A DNA stretch of 6,912 nucleotides from Chloroflexota bacterium (GCA_029265085.1 JAJUJY010000201.1:1-6912), one strand, 5' to 3'; positions 1 through 5,974 are shown, counted from the stretch's first letter. Numbers and translations: made by a program. The notes: generated by a model not told the origin, from the letters alone.

Positions 1-1059
1 ACGATTGGAATGATCCCGTTTGTTTTAAAAATATTTTTAGGAATGCTGAGTGATCGCGTGAATCTGTTTGGGCTTGGACACCGCAAACCATTTATTATTA
101 TTGGTTTGGCCGTTCAATTTCTCTGTTTATTATTTGTGCCATTGATTAATCCGGGGACGCAGTATGGATTATTTGCTCTGACTGCATTCTTAATGATGAC
201 TGGCATGGCTTTATATGACACCTGTACGGATGGGTTAGCATTGGATACCACACCGAAAGAAGAAGAAGGAACGATTCAAGGATTTATGGTTGGCGGCCGG
301 GCAATGGGTTTGGTTGTGATTTCCGGTGTGATCGGAATTTTGGTTCAGCAAGTTTCCTGGAATGTAGCATTTTATACTCTGGCTGGCCTGACTTTGCTGC
401 CGTTGCCATTTGTCCTGCGTGTTAAGGAAGGCGAAAGAAAAGCCAACCAGCAATTCCAATGGAAGGCATTTTCGGCATTTACCAAACCGGCCGTTTATAC
501 CCTGGCAATCCTTGGAGCTTTGTATTCGCTGGTGATTTACGGCGCCAGTGAAATTGTTAATCCATATCTCAATACCATGTTTCAGATGGATTATTCATCT
601 GCTGGGTTGCTAACAGCCGTGTTAGGAATTGGAATGGTGATTGGCTCGGTAGCGGGAGGAAAATTTACCGATCGAATTGGGCAGCGCCGCTCGGTGGAAT
701 GGGCTATTGCTGTTTCCTTTATTGCCATTTTGGCTTTGGGCTTTATTCAAAGCAGTTGGATGGCCTGGGTATTGGTAGGTTTGTTTGGTTTGGCCTATGG
801 GTATTATGATGTCGTGTATTTTGCTGTTTCGATGAGTAAAACAGACCCAAGGATTGCTGCTTCAATGTTTTCTATCCTAATGGCGGTTGCGAATATCGGT
901 ACTGGTATTGGCCTGGCTTTGGTTGGCGGTTTAGTGGATTCCGTGGGATATCCATTAACTTTCGCAATTATTGCTGGCTTGAATTTATTGGCTCTACCAT
1001 TACTGCCCGCGGTGTTTGGTAAACGACAAAAAGTTGCAGAATTTGAAATTGCTAAGTAA
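1..1059 (+). CDS. MFS transporter, 5'-truncated by window edge
   Basis: This is an inner-membrane transporter of the major facilitator superfamily; the substrate cannot be told from sequence. The frame is open from base 1 (Thr-Ile-Gly before the first ATG at 10), so that ATG is internal and the real start lies upstream. Numbering from base 1, an MFS motif A-like loop occurs at about residues 14-30 (SDR at 17-19, GHRKP at 26-30). A second copy occurs in the other half (GGKFTDRIGQRR, 219-230). This places the visible part from the end of helix 2 to helix 12, with ten full hydrophobic helices and a long loop between helices 6 and 7. About 45-60 residues are probably missing. The segment YDTCTDGLALDTTP in helix 4 and the following loop recalls PucC/BT1-like MFS members, but this is only a resemblance. 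The gene ends at a strong terminator shared with the convergent operon. Confidence 0.9.
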   Translation, partial: TIGMIPFVLKIFLGMLSDRVNLFGLGHRKPFIIIGLAVQFLCLLFVPLINPGTQYGLFALTAFLMMTGMALYDTCTDGLALDTTPKEEEGTIQGFMVGGRAMGLVVISGVIGILVQQVSWNVAFYTLAGLTLLPLPFVLRVKEGERKANQQFQWKAFSAFTKPAVYTLAILGALYSLVIYGASEIVNPYLNTMFQMDYSSAGLLTAVLGIGMVIGSVAGGKFTDRIGQRRSVEWAIAVSFIAILALGFIQSSWMAWVLVGLFGLAYGYYDVVYFAVSMSKTDPRIAASMFSILMAVANIGTGIGLALVGGLVDSVGYPLTFAIIAGLNLLALPLLPAVFGKRQKVAEFEIAK

Positions 1060-1083
1060 TTTTGCACCTGTTTTCGATTGATG

Positions 1084-1135
1084 CTCTGATTAAAAAACTA
1101 GCCTGAATTTTGTTCAGGCTAGTTTTTTGTCAGAG
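1084..1135. terminator. Bidirectional intrinsic terminator
   Basis: A perfect 16-bp stem (1092-1107 with 1113-1128) closes a 5-nt loop. The stem begins with six A and ends with six T, so it gives a U-tract on either strand. An outer 6-bp arm (CTCTGA 1084-1089 with TCAGAG 1130-1135) extends it past a small bulge. It lies between the stops of the convergent MFS gene and putative anti-sigma gene, so it should terminate both transcripts. Confidence 0.93.
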
Positions 1136-1145
1136 TGTTATCAAC

Positions 1146-2336
1146 TTATTTACCAGATCCAGACTCACCAGGACCATATCCACTCCCTGGGGTAGGAGTT
1201 CCGGTTGCATATGGATTTCCGCCGTTTCCATCACCATACCCACTGCCAGGGGTAGGAGTTCCCGTGGTATAGGGGTTCCCGCCGTTGCCATCGCCATAGC
1301 CGCTGCCTGGGGTGGGAGTTCCCGTAGTGTATGGATTCCCTCCGTTCCCATCTCCGTAACCGCTTCCGGGAGTAGGAGTTCCCGTGGTATAGGGGTTCCC
1401 GCCGTTGCCATCGCCATAGCCGCTGCCTGGGGTGGGAGTTCCTTCTACCCAGGGATTGCCTCCGTTTCCTTCGCCATATCCGCTATAAGGGGTTGGGGTA
1501 TCGTCTGTCCAGGGGTTGCCTGGGTTTTCGTTACCACCTTTATTTTGGAATGGTCCCTTGCCCGGATCCTGGCTTTCATCGAGAGGCTGCACAGAATCGG
1601 TTGGTTGATTTTGATACTGATTGCGGAATTGCACTGGATCTTTTAAGCCCTGTTCTGCCAGTTGTAAGCGTGTTTGCAGTATGGTTTGGATGCGAGCCAG
1701 AGCAGGATCATTGGGATAATCTTGCGCTAGTTGCGCCATAATGCGATTTTGTTCCTGCAAGGTTTGTTGGTATTGGAACATCGCCTGCGAGAATTCTGGA
1801 TCTCCAAAGGTCAACATCAGGCGCAAAGATTGGTCTAAGTGATTTTGCAGCCTTGCGAGTAGAGGTTCTGGCGGCATTTCGCCTTGCTCAATCAATTGTT
1901 TGATTTCTTCTACTCGCCGTGCAGAAAATTCCAGCATCAATTCAAAGCGAGCTTGATTGTTCGTGGTTAGCTGGTACTGCGAATCTTCCGTCACTGTTTT
2001 TACTGGATACAGGAAATCACCGGGTAGGCTGGCTTGTGAGGCAAAAACCGTTGCACCAGACCCTCCCAGGATTAATCCGATAATCGCTAAAATTGTCGCC
2101 AGGGTGCTCATTCGAAACGTCTCCTTTCTCAGGCCAAAAATGTTAATCATCCAACCTTTATGACGTGTTTCGGAGCCCTGCGATACGGCCTTTTTGTAAT
2201 TTTGTGCCTGGGAAAGAAATTTTGCTCTACCTTGCATTGCAGCGTTTGGATTACGATCGGGGACATTATTTAATGAATCCAAAGATTTTTTTAATTGTGG
2301 ATCAAAGGAATCTAATTCTCGTTTCATATTATCCAT
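1146..2336 (-). CDS. Putative anti-sigma factor: single-pass membrane protein with DUF5667 domain and C-terminal 20-residue repeats
   Basis: This is probably the membrane regulator of the sigma factor encoded just upstream. I place the start at the ATG at 2336 (396 aa), one base after the sigma stop, with GAGG six bases upstream inside the sigma gene. A TTG four codons earlier lacks a better site. Residues 1-75 are charged and probably cytoplasmic, with no zinc-binding HxxxCxxC motif. A membrane helix spans about 78-101. A DUF5667-like region follows at about 104-200 (LPGDFLYPVK, then a helix with FELMLEFSARRVEEI). After a Gln-rich stretch comes a low-complexity tail (280-396) made of five full copies and one partial copy of TPTPGSGYGDGNGGNPYTTG. 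Topology places DUF5667 and the tail outside the membrane. DUF5667 proteins often follow ECF sigma genes; the anti-sigma role is inferred from this and from the one-base gene spacing. A strong internal start at 2111 could yield a form without the N-terminal domain. Confidence 0.82.
   Translation of the reverse strand: MDNMKRELDSFDPQLKKSLDSLNNVPDRNPNAAMQGRAKFLSQAQNYKKAVSQGSETRHKGWMINIFGLRKETFRMSTLATILAIIGLILGGSGATVFASQASLPGDFLYPVKTVTEDSQYQLTTNNQARFELMLEFSARRVEEIKQLIEQGEMPPEPLLARLQNHLDQSLRLMLTFGDPEFSQAMFQYQQTLQEQNRIMAQLAQDYPNDPALARIQTILQTRLQLAEQGLKDPVQFRNQYQNQPTDSVQPLDESQDPGKGPFQNKGGNENPGNPWTDDTPTPYSGYGEGNGGNPWVEGTPTPGSGYGDGNGGNPYTTGTPTPGSGYGDGNGGNPYTTGTPTPGSGYGDGNGGNPYTTGTPTPGSGYGDGNGGNPYATGTPTPGSGYGPGESGSGK
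1149..1499 (-). repeat. 60-bp in-frame tandem repeat array
   Basis: Just under six units of 60 bp encode the Thr-Pro/Gly/Asn/Tyr tail of the putative anti-sigma protein. The unit is TPTPGSGYGDGNGGNPYTTG. The unit nearest the membrane side is the most diverged (PYSGYGEGN, NPWVEG), and the last unit ends in GPGESGSGK. Because 60 is a multiple of three, copy-number changes would keep the frame. A short ancestral-looking half unit (NENPGNPWTDD) lies upstream, at about 1500-1532. Confidence 0.95.
1252..1442. repeat. 71-bp perfect direct repeat at 120-bp offset
   Basis: Bases 1252-1322 and 1372-1442 are identical over 71 bp, while the unit between them (1321-1380) differs at many silent positions yet encodes the same peptide. 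This is a two-unit higher-order repeat and points to a recent 120-bp duplication or gene conversion, not to independent divergence of each 60-bp unit. Confidence 0.93.
2121..2127 (-). promoter_or_regulatory. Strong internal Shine-Dalgarno before an in-frame ATG
   Basis: Read on the minus strand this is AAAGGAG, followed nine bases later by an in-frame ATG (2111-2109) that opens directly into the membrane helix (MSTLATILAIIGLILGG). It is a better ribosome-binding site than the one for the full-length start at 2336. It could give a shorter protein lacking the cytoplasmic domain. Coding constraint (Arg-Lys-Glu) could also explain it. Confidence 0.5.
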
Positions 2337-2337
2337 C

Positions 2338-2871
2338 TTATTCCTCAACCAATCTTTTTAATGATTGAATTCCGCGGTGCTGCAAGGCTTTGACTGCTCC
2401 TATGGGTTTGTTAATTGCTCTGGCAATTTCTGCATTGTCCCAACCTTCATAATATTTCAAGATAATTACCTGGCGTTGATCGGCTGTTAGTTGAGCCAAC
2501 GTTTTGCGAATTCTTGCCTGCTCAATTTTCTCTGATGCCAGATGATCAACAGAAGGGTTAGAATCCGGGTGGAAATCTTCTAAAGGAAAGGTGATCAAGG
2601 ATGCTTTTGACCGGTAGAAATCAGTAATCCAGTTGTGGGCAATTTTGTACATATAAGCTCGTAAATATTCTGTAGGGCCTTTCTGATCGGCAAAAGCTTT
2701 TAATAGCCGGTCAAAAGTATCTGCAACACAGTCCTCTGCCAATGCAGCATCACCCAGCAAGCGCATGGCATACCGGTACAGTTCAGGACTGAATGTGTCG
2801 TAAATCTGTGCCAGGGCTCGTTGGTCAAATGTTTTTGCAAGACGCAGTAACTCGATCTCATTTTCAGGCAT
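2338..2871 (-). CDS. ECF-type RNA polymerase sigma-70 factor
   Basis: This alternative sigma factor should direct RNA polymerase to a stress or envelope regulon. From the ATG at 2871 it is 177 aa, the usual size for ECF sigma factors. Region 2 covers about residues 18-90: LAQIYDTFSPELYRYAMRLL, then AEDCVADTFDRLLKAF, then YKIAHNWITDFYR (2.3/2.4-like). Region 4 covers about 124-173, with LTADQRQVIILKYYEGW and the helix-turn-helix NAEIARAINKPIGAVKALQHR. There is no long C-terminal extension. The frame stays open upstream to a TTG at 2961, but those 30 residues do not resemble sigma sequence. The site before the chosen ATG is weak (GTAGATAAG), so the start is less certain than the identity. The stop lies one base before the DUF5667 gene, implying translational coupling. 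Confidence 0.93.
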   Translation of the reverse strand: MPENEIELLRLAKTFDQRALAQIYDTFSPELYRYAMRLLGDAALAEDCVADTFDRLLKAFADQKGPTEYLRAYMYKIAHNWITDFYRSKASLITFPLEDFHPDSNPSVDHLASEKIEQARIRKTLAQLTADQRQVIILKYYEGWDNAEIARAINKPIGAVKALQHRGIQSLKRLVEE

Positions 2872-3023
2872 CTTATCTACTATTATGACGTGAAATTTTA
2901 TTGAAAGATACGCTATTCCGATGCGGGTTTGCCCAACATTTATCCCTAAACAAAGAAGCAATGTTGTAAAATTAATGCGGAAATTGGTAATTCCACTAAA
3001 GAAAAAGAATTAGGTTCTAAACG

Positions 3024-3707
3024 ATGATCCAATACTATACGCTTGAAGATTGTGCTAATGCAACTGGGACTGTGGTGGTCATTGATGTTTGCCGAGCATT
3101 TACAACAGCCGCTTTCGCTTTTGCTTCTGGAGTGGGGCGTATTATTTTGGCAGCCGATGTGGAAGAAGCCTTTGCTTACCAACATCAAATTCCTGGCGCT
3201 TTGATTGCGGGTGAAGTGGGTGGAATGCCTGTGGATGGCTTTGACTTTTGGAATTCACCCTCACAAATCCGAAACACTGAGCTTAAGGGGAAAATCTTGA
3301 TTCTGCGGACATCTGCGGGAACACAGGGGATGCTTCGATCAGTGAAGGCGAACCGATTAATTGCGGGAAGTTTTGTAGTGGCTGAGGCAACTGCCAGGTA
3401 TTTGCGTCAATTACCCGAACAAACGATTAATTTTGTTAATACGGGTGTATTGGGCGGCAAAGGCGGAGTTGAAGATATTGCCTGTGCAGATTACCTTTCT
3501 GGGTTATTGGATGGAAAAGCTATTGCTGCTGATAAATATCTCTCTCAAGCACGCGAATGTGTAAATAAACTAGAAGGAATGGAAGTCAAATTTCGTGAGG
3601 TGTATTTAGCAGACTTTGCGTTGTGCCTGGAAGTGGACCGTTATAATTTTGTTATGGTGGCTGAAAGAATTAATCAACGGCTTGAATTGTTTCCGAACTA
3701 TTTTTAG
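3024..3707 (+). CDS. comB: ComB-family protein, putative 2-phosphosulfolactate phosphatase
   Basis: ComB enzymes are Mg-dependent phosphatases that convert 2-phosphosulfolactate to sulfolactate, a step in methanogen coenzyme M synthesis; homologues of unproven role are widespread in bacteria. The 227-aa length fits the family. Recognisable blocks are VVVIDVCRAFTTAA (17-30; the family usually has a DVLRATTT-like sequence here), AGEVGGMPVDGFDFWNSP (62-79), LILRTSAGTQGM (92-103), and the GG..EDIACADYL segment (147-158). No signal peptide or membrane helix is visible, so it should be cytosolic. The ribosome-binding site before the ATG is poor. It heads a plus-strand run with two GNAT genes, and its stop overlaps the Shine-Dalgarno of the next gene. 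No ComA, ComC or other coenzyme M gene is nearby, so family membership is firmer than the exact substrate. Confidence 0.82.
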   Translation: MIQYYTLEDCANATGTVVVIDVCRAFTTAAFAFASGVGRIILAADVEEAFAYQHQIPGALIAGEVGGMPVDGFDFWNSPSQIRNTELKGKILILRTSAGTQGMLRSVKANRLIAGSFVVAEATARYLRQLPEQTINFVNTGVLGGKGGVEDIACADYLSGLLDGKAIAADKYLSQARECVNKLEGMEVKFREVYLADFALCLEVDRYNFVMVAERINQRLELFPNYF

Positions 3708-3712
3708 GAGGG
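3706..3712 (+). promoter_or_regulatory. Consensus Shine-Dalgarno overlapping the comB stop codon
   Basis: AGGAGGG begins inside the TAG stop of comB (3705-3707) and lies six bases before the GNAT start at 3719. It fixes that start and indicates that the two genes are translated from one message. It is much stronger than the site for comB itself. Confidence 0.85.
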
Positions 3713-3718
3713 CTTGAA

Positions 3719-4243
3719 ATGGTTCGTAAGGAGTGGATAAGCTCACAAGGTGGATATATTATTCGCCCGGTTGGCATCGAAGCTCTGATAGAAATTCATC
3801 ATGTGTATCAGCAAAGTGAAGACTTTCTTGCGTTAGGTCCAATTGCCGAAGCGAGTTTAGAAATGGTTGAGCGTGATTTAGACAAATCACAGAAGCGGGG
3901 CGGGGTATATTGCGGAATTTTCCACCCACGCGATGGTATGATCGGAGTGGTCAATTTTATCCCATGCGGATATGAAGGGGATAAACAAAAAGCATATCTT
4001 GAATTATTAATGATAGCGAAAGAATATCGCAGCCTGGGAATTGGGAGTGATATTTTTAGAATTGTCGAATTAGAAATTCAGTGTGACCCACAGATCAAAA
4101 CCATCAACGCACATGTGCAGGTGAATAATCCGGCTGCATTAGCGTTTTGGCAAAGGAATGGGTACCAGGTGAGCGGGGCGGAAATTGAAAATCCAGACCA
4201 GACAGTGGTATATCCATTGTGTAAATGTTTAAGAGGCAGGTAA
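3719..4243 (+). CDS. GNAT-family N-acetyltransferase
   Basis: This is a cytosolic acetyl-CoA-dependent acyltransferase of 174 aa; the acceptor is unknown. The N-terminus carries the first strand (YIIRPVGIEALIEIHH, 13-28). The central strand pair is YCGIFHPRDGMIGVVNFIP (64-82). YLELLMIAKEYRSLGIGS (93-110) contains the acetyl-CoA pyrophosphate-binding Q/RxxGxG/A loop as R104-SLGIG-109. The C-terminal GNAT motif follows as VNNPAALAFWQRNGYQ (135-150). A consensus Shine-Dalgarno sets the start 11 bases after comB, so it is almost certainly co-transcribed with comB. This suggests a shared small-molecule or modification pathway, but nothing in the sequence identifies the substrate. Confidence 0.92.
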   Translation: MVRKEWISSQGGYIIRPVGIEALIEIHHVYQQSEDFLALGPIAEASLEMVERDLDKSQKRGGVYCGIFHPRDGMIGVVNFIPCGYEGDKQKAYLELLMIAKEYRSLGIGSDIFRIVELEIQCDPQIKTINAHVQVNNPAALAFWQRNGYQVSGAEIENPDQTVVYPLCKCLRGR

Positions 4244-4292
4244 ATTCTGCGTATAGCCAATTTGTAACATAAAACAAAAGGACAACATTTCA

Positions 4293-4712
4293 ATGAATAT
4301 AAAGACCATGCCGATGACCATTGCTGATTACGATGCGGTGATTAACCTTTGGAAAAAATCTGATGGTATTGGATTAAGCGCAGCCGATGAACCAGGCCGG
4401 ATTGCCGCCTTTTTGGAACATAACCCTGATATGAGTTTTGTGGCCTGTGATGGAGATTTGGTTGTTGGCGCGGTTTTATGTGGATCAGACGGCCGCAGAG
4501 GTTATTTGCATCATCTGGCGGTAAGACCGGATTACCGTAACCACGGCGTTGGCACACGTTTGGTGGACGAATGCCTAAAGGCACTTAAATCGGTAGGAAT
4601 CGATAAAGTCCATATTTTTGTTTATAAAGACAACCAATCCGGCATCGATTTTTGGAGCCGGATTGGTTGGGAAGAGCGAACGACCTTAATGATCATGTCG
4701 CAGGATTTGTAA
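4293..4712 (+). CDS. GNAT-family N-acetyltransferase, YpeA-like
   Basis: This 139-aa single-domain GNAT resembles the YpeA group: a VINLWKKSDG opening helix (16-25), VVGAVLCGSDGRRGYLHHLAV (57-77) and the acetyl-CoA loop RNHGVG (82-87). The C-terminal block is VYKDNQSGIDFWSRIGWEE (110-128). It shows no close similarity to the neighbouring GNAT beyond the shared fold motifs, so it is not a recent tandem duplicate. AAAAGGA about ten bases upstream of the ATG serves as ribosome-binding site. The 49-base gap from the previous gene holds no clear terminator, so it probably belongs to the same transcript. Its 3' part contains a perfect 13-bp inverted repeat (4631-4669). It ends only 11 bases from the stop of the convergent zinc-ribbon gene. 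Confidence 0.9.
   Translation: MNIKTMPMTIADYDAVINLWKKSDGIGLSAADEPGRIAAFLEHNPDMSFVACDGDLVVGAVLCGSDGRRGYLHHLAVRPDYRNHGVGTRLVDECLKALKSVGIDKVHIFVYKDNQSGIDFWSRIGWEERTTLMIMSQDL
4631..4669. repeat. Perfect 13-bp inverted repeat inside the GNAT coding region; possible minus-strand terminator
   Basis: CAACCAATCCGGC (4631-4643) pairs perfectly with GCCGGATTGGTTG (4657-4669) around a 13-nt loop. On the minus strand the stem is followed at once by TCTTTAT, a weak U-rich tract, about 55 bases past the zinc-ribbon stop. No other hairpin lies between these convergent genes, so this may end the nuclease/zinc-ribbon transcript. On the plus strand no U-tract follows. Confidence 0.55.
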
Positions 4713-4723
4713 TCAGTGGGTTT

Positions 4724-5110
4724 CTAAAAATTGAGATTTTCCCAGCGAATTTGAGTCAAAACAACTACCAGACACACACAGCTTAAACAAATGGCAACCC
4801 CGGCAATAATTAAGGCGGTTACCCAGCGGGGGCGATTCCGAGTGGTCTTTTGGGGTGTCGAAAATTCTGGCTGGAAAATGGGTTCTGTTGGTGGCGTCCA
4901 GGCTGGCTCGCGCAAAACTTCAGGTAATTCAGCTTCGGGTTCAGGTAAACGAACGGCATCTTCAGGAACAGATGATTTGCCTGATGTTGGGTCATTATTT
5001 AATCTGTCCAGGGCGATAAAATTGCCGCAGAAAACACAGGTTACACCGCCTTTTTCACGATGGGCTGGCAGCGGCGCTCCACAGGTAGGGCAATTGGATA
5101 ATTCAGCCAT
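4724..5110 (-). CDS. Small zinc-ribbon protein with C-terminal membrane anchor, function unknown
   Basis: I do not recognise a named family for this 128-aa protein. Residues 1-35 form a zinc ribbon of the CPxC-x14-CxFC type, with ligands C7, C10, C25 and C28. Residues 36-92 are a disordered linker rich in Pro and Glu. Residues 96-119 are a single very hydrophobic helix containing two extra cysteines, followed by nine residues. The NRPR cluster just before the helix favours an N-in orientation, leaving the ribbon in the cytosol and the protein tail-anchored. The start is supported by AGGAGAG four bases upstream. It begins 14 bases after the nuclease gene and is probably expressed with it. An accessory, scaffold or nucleic-acid-binding partner of the membrane nuclease is possible, but this is inference from position only. 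Confidence 0.85.
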   Translation of the reverse strand: MAELSNCPTCGAPLPAHREKGGVTCVFCGNFIALDRLNNDPTSGKSSVPEDAVRLPEPEAELPEVLREPAWTPPTEPIFQPEFSTPQKTTRNRPRWVTALIIAGVAICLSCVCLVVVLTQIRWENLNF

Positions 5111-5124
5111 GTCTCTCTCCTAGA

Positions 5125-5829
5125 TTATTTTGCGAATTTTTTCGTTTTTTGGGAATTATTTTGGACTCGGCGCAGTAATCTTACCAAACCTTCTCCATTA
5201 TACAAGGTAATTGGTTTGCCCTTTGCCCATTGATACGCCTGCGGAGTAAATGAGCCAGTATTCATTAAAAAGGCCTTATGGGCATGCTCATGGTGCATCG
5301 CTCCAAACAGGTCGCGGATTACAGGTTCTCCAACCTGGCCTTTCCACCGCTTGCATTGGACGACCCATTTTTCTCCTTGCCTGGTATAAACGACCAGATC
5401 AATACCATGATCGCCTGTCCGGCCAACTCGACGTACTTTAAAATCATACATCTCGAAATAGGCGGCAATTAATTCCTCAAATTCATCAGGGGAGAGTAAA
5501 CGCAATTCTTCAATGCTTTTTGCGGTAAGCAGTGCAGATTGATTTTTATGGTGTTTGTTCCAGATAGGCCCAATGGTAATCCCAGTCAAAAAAAGACCAA
5601 CGATACCAAATAAAATTGTATTCCAGGGTTCAGGAATCCAACCTAACGGAGAAATACCTCGAATAAATAACCATAAACCTCCAGCTGCCCAAATGCACCA
5701 TAAAATGAATACAGGAAAAAGGAGTGAACGCAGCCAGGTGAAAAAATTTTTCTTAGAGGGTGCTTTTCCAATAAACACTCCGGCTAAGATGAGCGGCCAT
5801 AAACTGTACATGAGTTGGATAAATTCCAT
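5125..5829 (-). CDS. Membrane-anchored Mrr-type (PD-(D/E)XK) restriction endonuclease-like protein
   Basis: This 234-aa protein joins a membrane domain to an Mrr-catalytic-type nuclease domain. Hydrophobic segments lie at about 5-21, 34-56 and 70-90. The nuclease domain runs from about 112 to 222: SPDEFEELIAAYFEMYDFKV, then GRTGDHGID (D144) and WVVQCKRW (Q158-C159-K160), giving the D...QxK catalytic pattern. After it come VGEPVIRDLFGAMHH and the terminal KAFLMNTGSFTPQAYQWA block typical of the fold. All expected catalytic residues are present, so it should be active on nucleic acid. Mrr relatives cut modified or foreign DNA; the substrate here is unknown. The tail is basic (SQKTKKFAK). AGGGA precedes the ATG by nine bases, and an extended -10 promoter lies about 50 bases upstream. 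The tail-anchored zinc-ribbon gene follows in the same operon. Confidence 0.88.
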   Translation of the reverse strand: MEFIQLMYSLWPLILAGVFIGKAPSKKNFFTWLRSLLFPVFILWCIWAAGGLWLFIRGISPLGWIPEPWNTILFGIVGLFLTGITIGPIWNKHHKNQSALLTAKSIEELRLLSPDEFEELIAAYFEMYDFKVRRVGRTGDHGIDLVVYTRQGEKWVVQCKRWKGQVGEPVIRDLFGAMHHEHAHKAFLMNTGSFTPQAYQWAKGKPITLYNGEGLVRLLRRVQNNSQKTKKFAK

Positions 5830-5877
5830 TAAATAATTTCCCTGGGCTGTAATGGAGAAGTATTATAGAACAAATGT

Positions 5878-5886
5878 ATTATATCA
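5878..5886 (-). promoter_or_regulatory. Extended -10 promoter for the nuclease/zinc-ribbon operon
   Basis: On the minus strand this reads TGATATAAT, a perfect TATAAT with the TGn extension. Start of transcription would fall near 5871, giving a leader of about 40 bases. No good -35 is visible, which fits an extended -10 promoter. A second perfect TATAAT (5867-5862) lies 11 bases further downstream, without the extension. Confidence 0.6.
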
Positions 5887-5915
5887 TGGACTGTTTTTAA
5901 ATGGATTTTTTCATT

Positions 5916-5945
5916 TTTAGAGCGGATTTTGAAATACGATATAAT
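5916..5945 (+). promoter_or_regulatory. Putative sigma-70-type promoter for the diguanylate cyclase gene
   Basis: TTTAGA (5916-5921) and a perfect TATAAT (5940-5945) are separated by 18 bases. Transcription would start near 5952 and leave a leader of about 88 bases before the ATG at 6040. It lies in the 210-base divergent region shared with the nuclease operon. The -10 is convincing; the -35 matches 4 of 6. Confidence 0.55.
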
Positions 5946-5955
5946 TAACCAACAT

Positions 5956-5974
5956 TTCGACACTTATGTGCGAA
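5956..5974 (+). promoter_or_regulatory. Hairpin or operator-like palindrome just after the predicted transcription start
   Basis: TTCG-A-CAC-TTAT-GTG-CGAA is an inverted repeat with one bulged A: TTCG (5956-5959) pairs with CGAA (5971-5974), and CAC (5961-5963) with GTG (5968-5970), around a 4-base loop. Its place right after the predicted +1 suggests either a repressor site or a small 5' leader hairpin. It does not match a riboswitch I can name. Confidence 0.35.

Noticed and set aside
1130..1417. Second minus-strand frame through the repeat array
   Set aside because: It is another frame opened by the repeat period, nested in the real gene and low-complexity throughout.
1149..1499. CRISPR-like array
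   Set aside because: The units are contiguous 60-bp coding repeats without spacers and are in frame with a longer protein.
1110..1646. Long plus-strand open frame of 178 codons with repeated Gly/Ile/Ala/Ser peptide
   Set aside because: It is antisense to the 60-bp repeat array. A repeat length divisible by three keeps several frames open, and the DUF5667 frame explains the region fully. The product has no domain and no good ribosome-binding site.
2872..2961. N-terminal extension of the sigma factor to a TTG at 2961
   Set aside because: The added 30 residues do not resemble sigma region 1/2 sequence, and the ATG at 2871 gives the standard ECF length. It probably belongs to the 5' leader.
2934..2966. 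7-bp inverted repeat (CAACATT...AATGTTG) in the sigma/comB divergent gap as a possible operator
   Set aside because: Arms this short with a 19-base spacer are expected by chance in a gap of this size. I found no convincing -35/-10 pair in the gap for either direction.
2946..3188. Minus-strand 80-codon frame across the comB start
   Set aside because: It is antisense to the well-supported ComB N-terminus and has no recognisable domain.
3719..4712. Tandem duplication of one GNAT gene
   Set aside because: The two GNAT proteins share only fold-level motifs; lengths, N-termini and flanking residues differ, so they are separate subfamilies.
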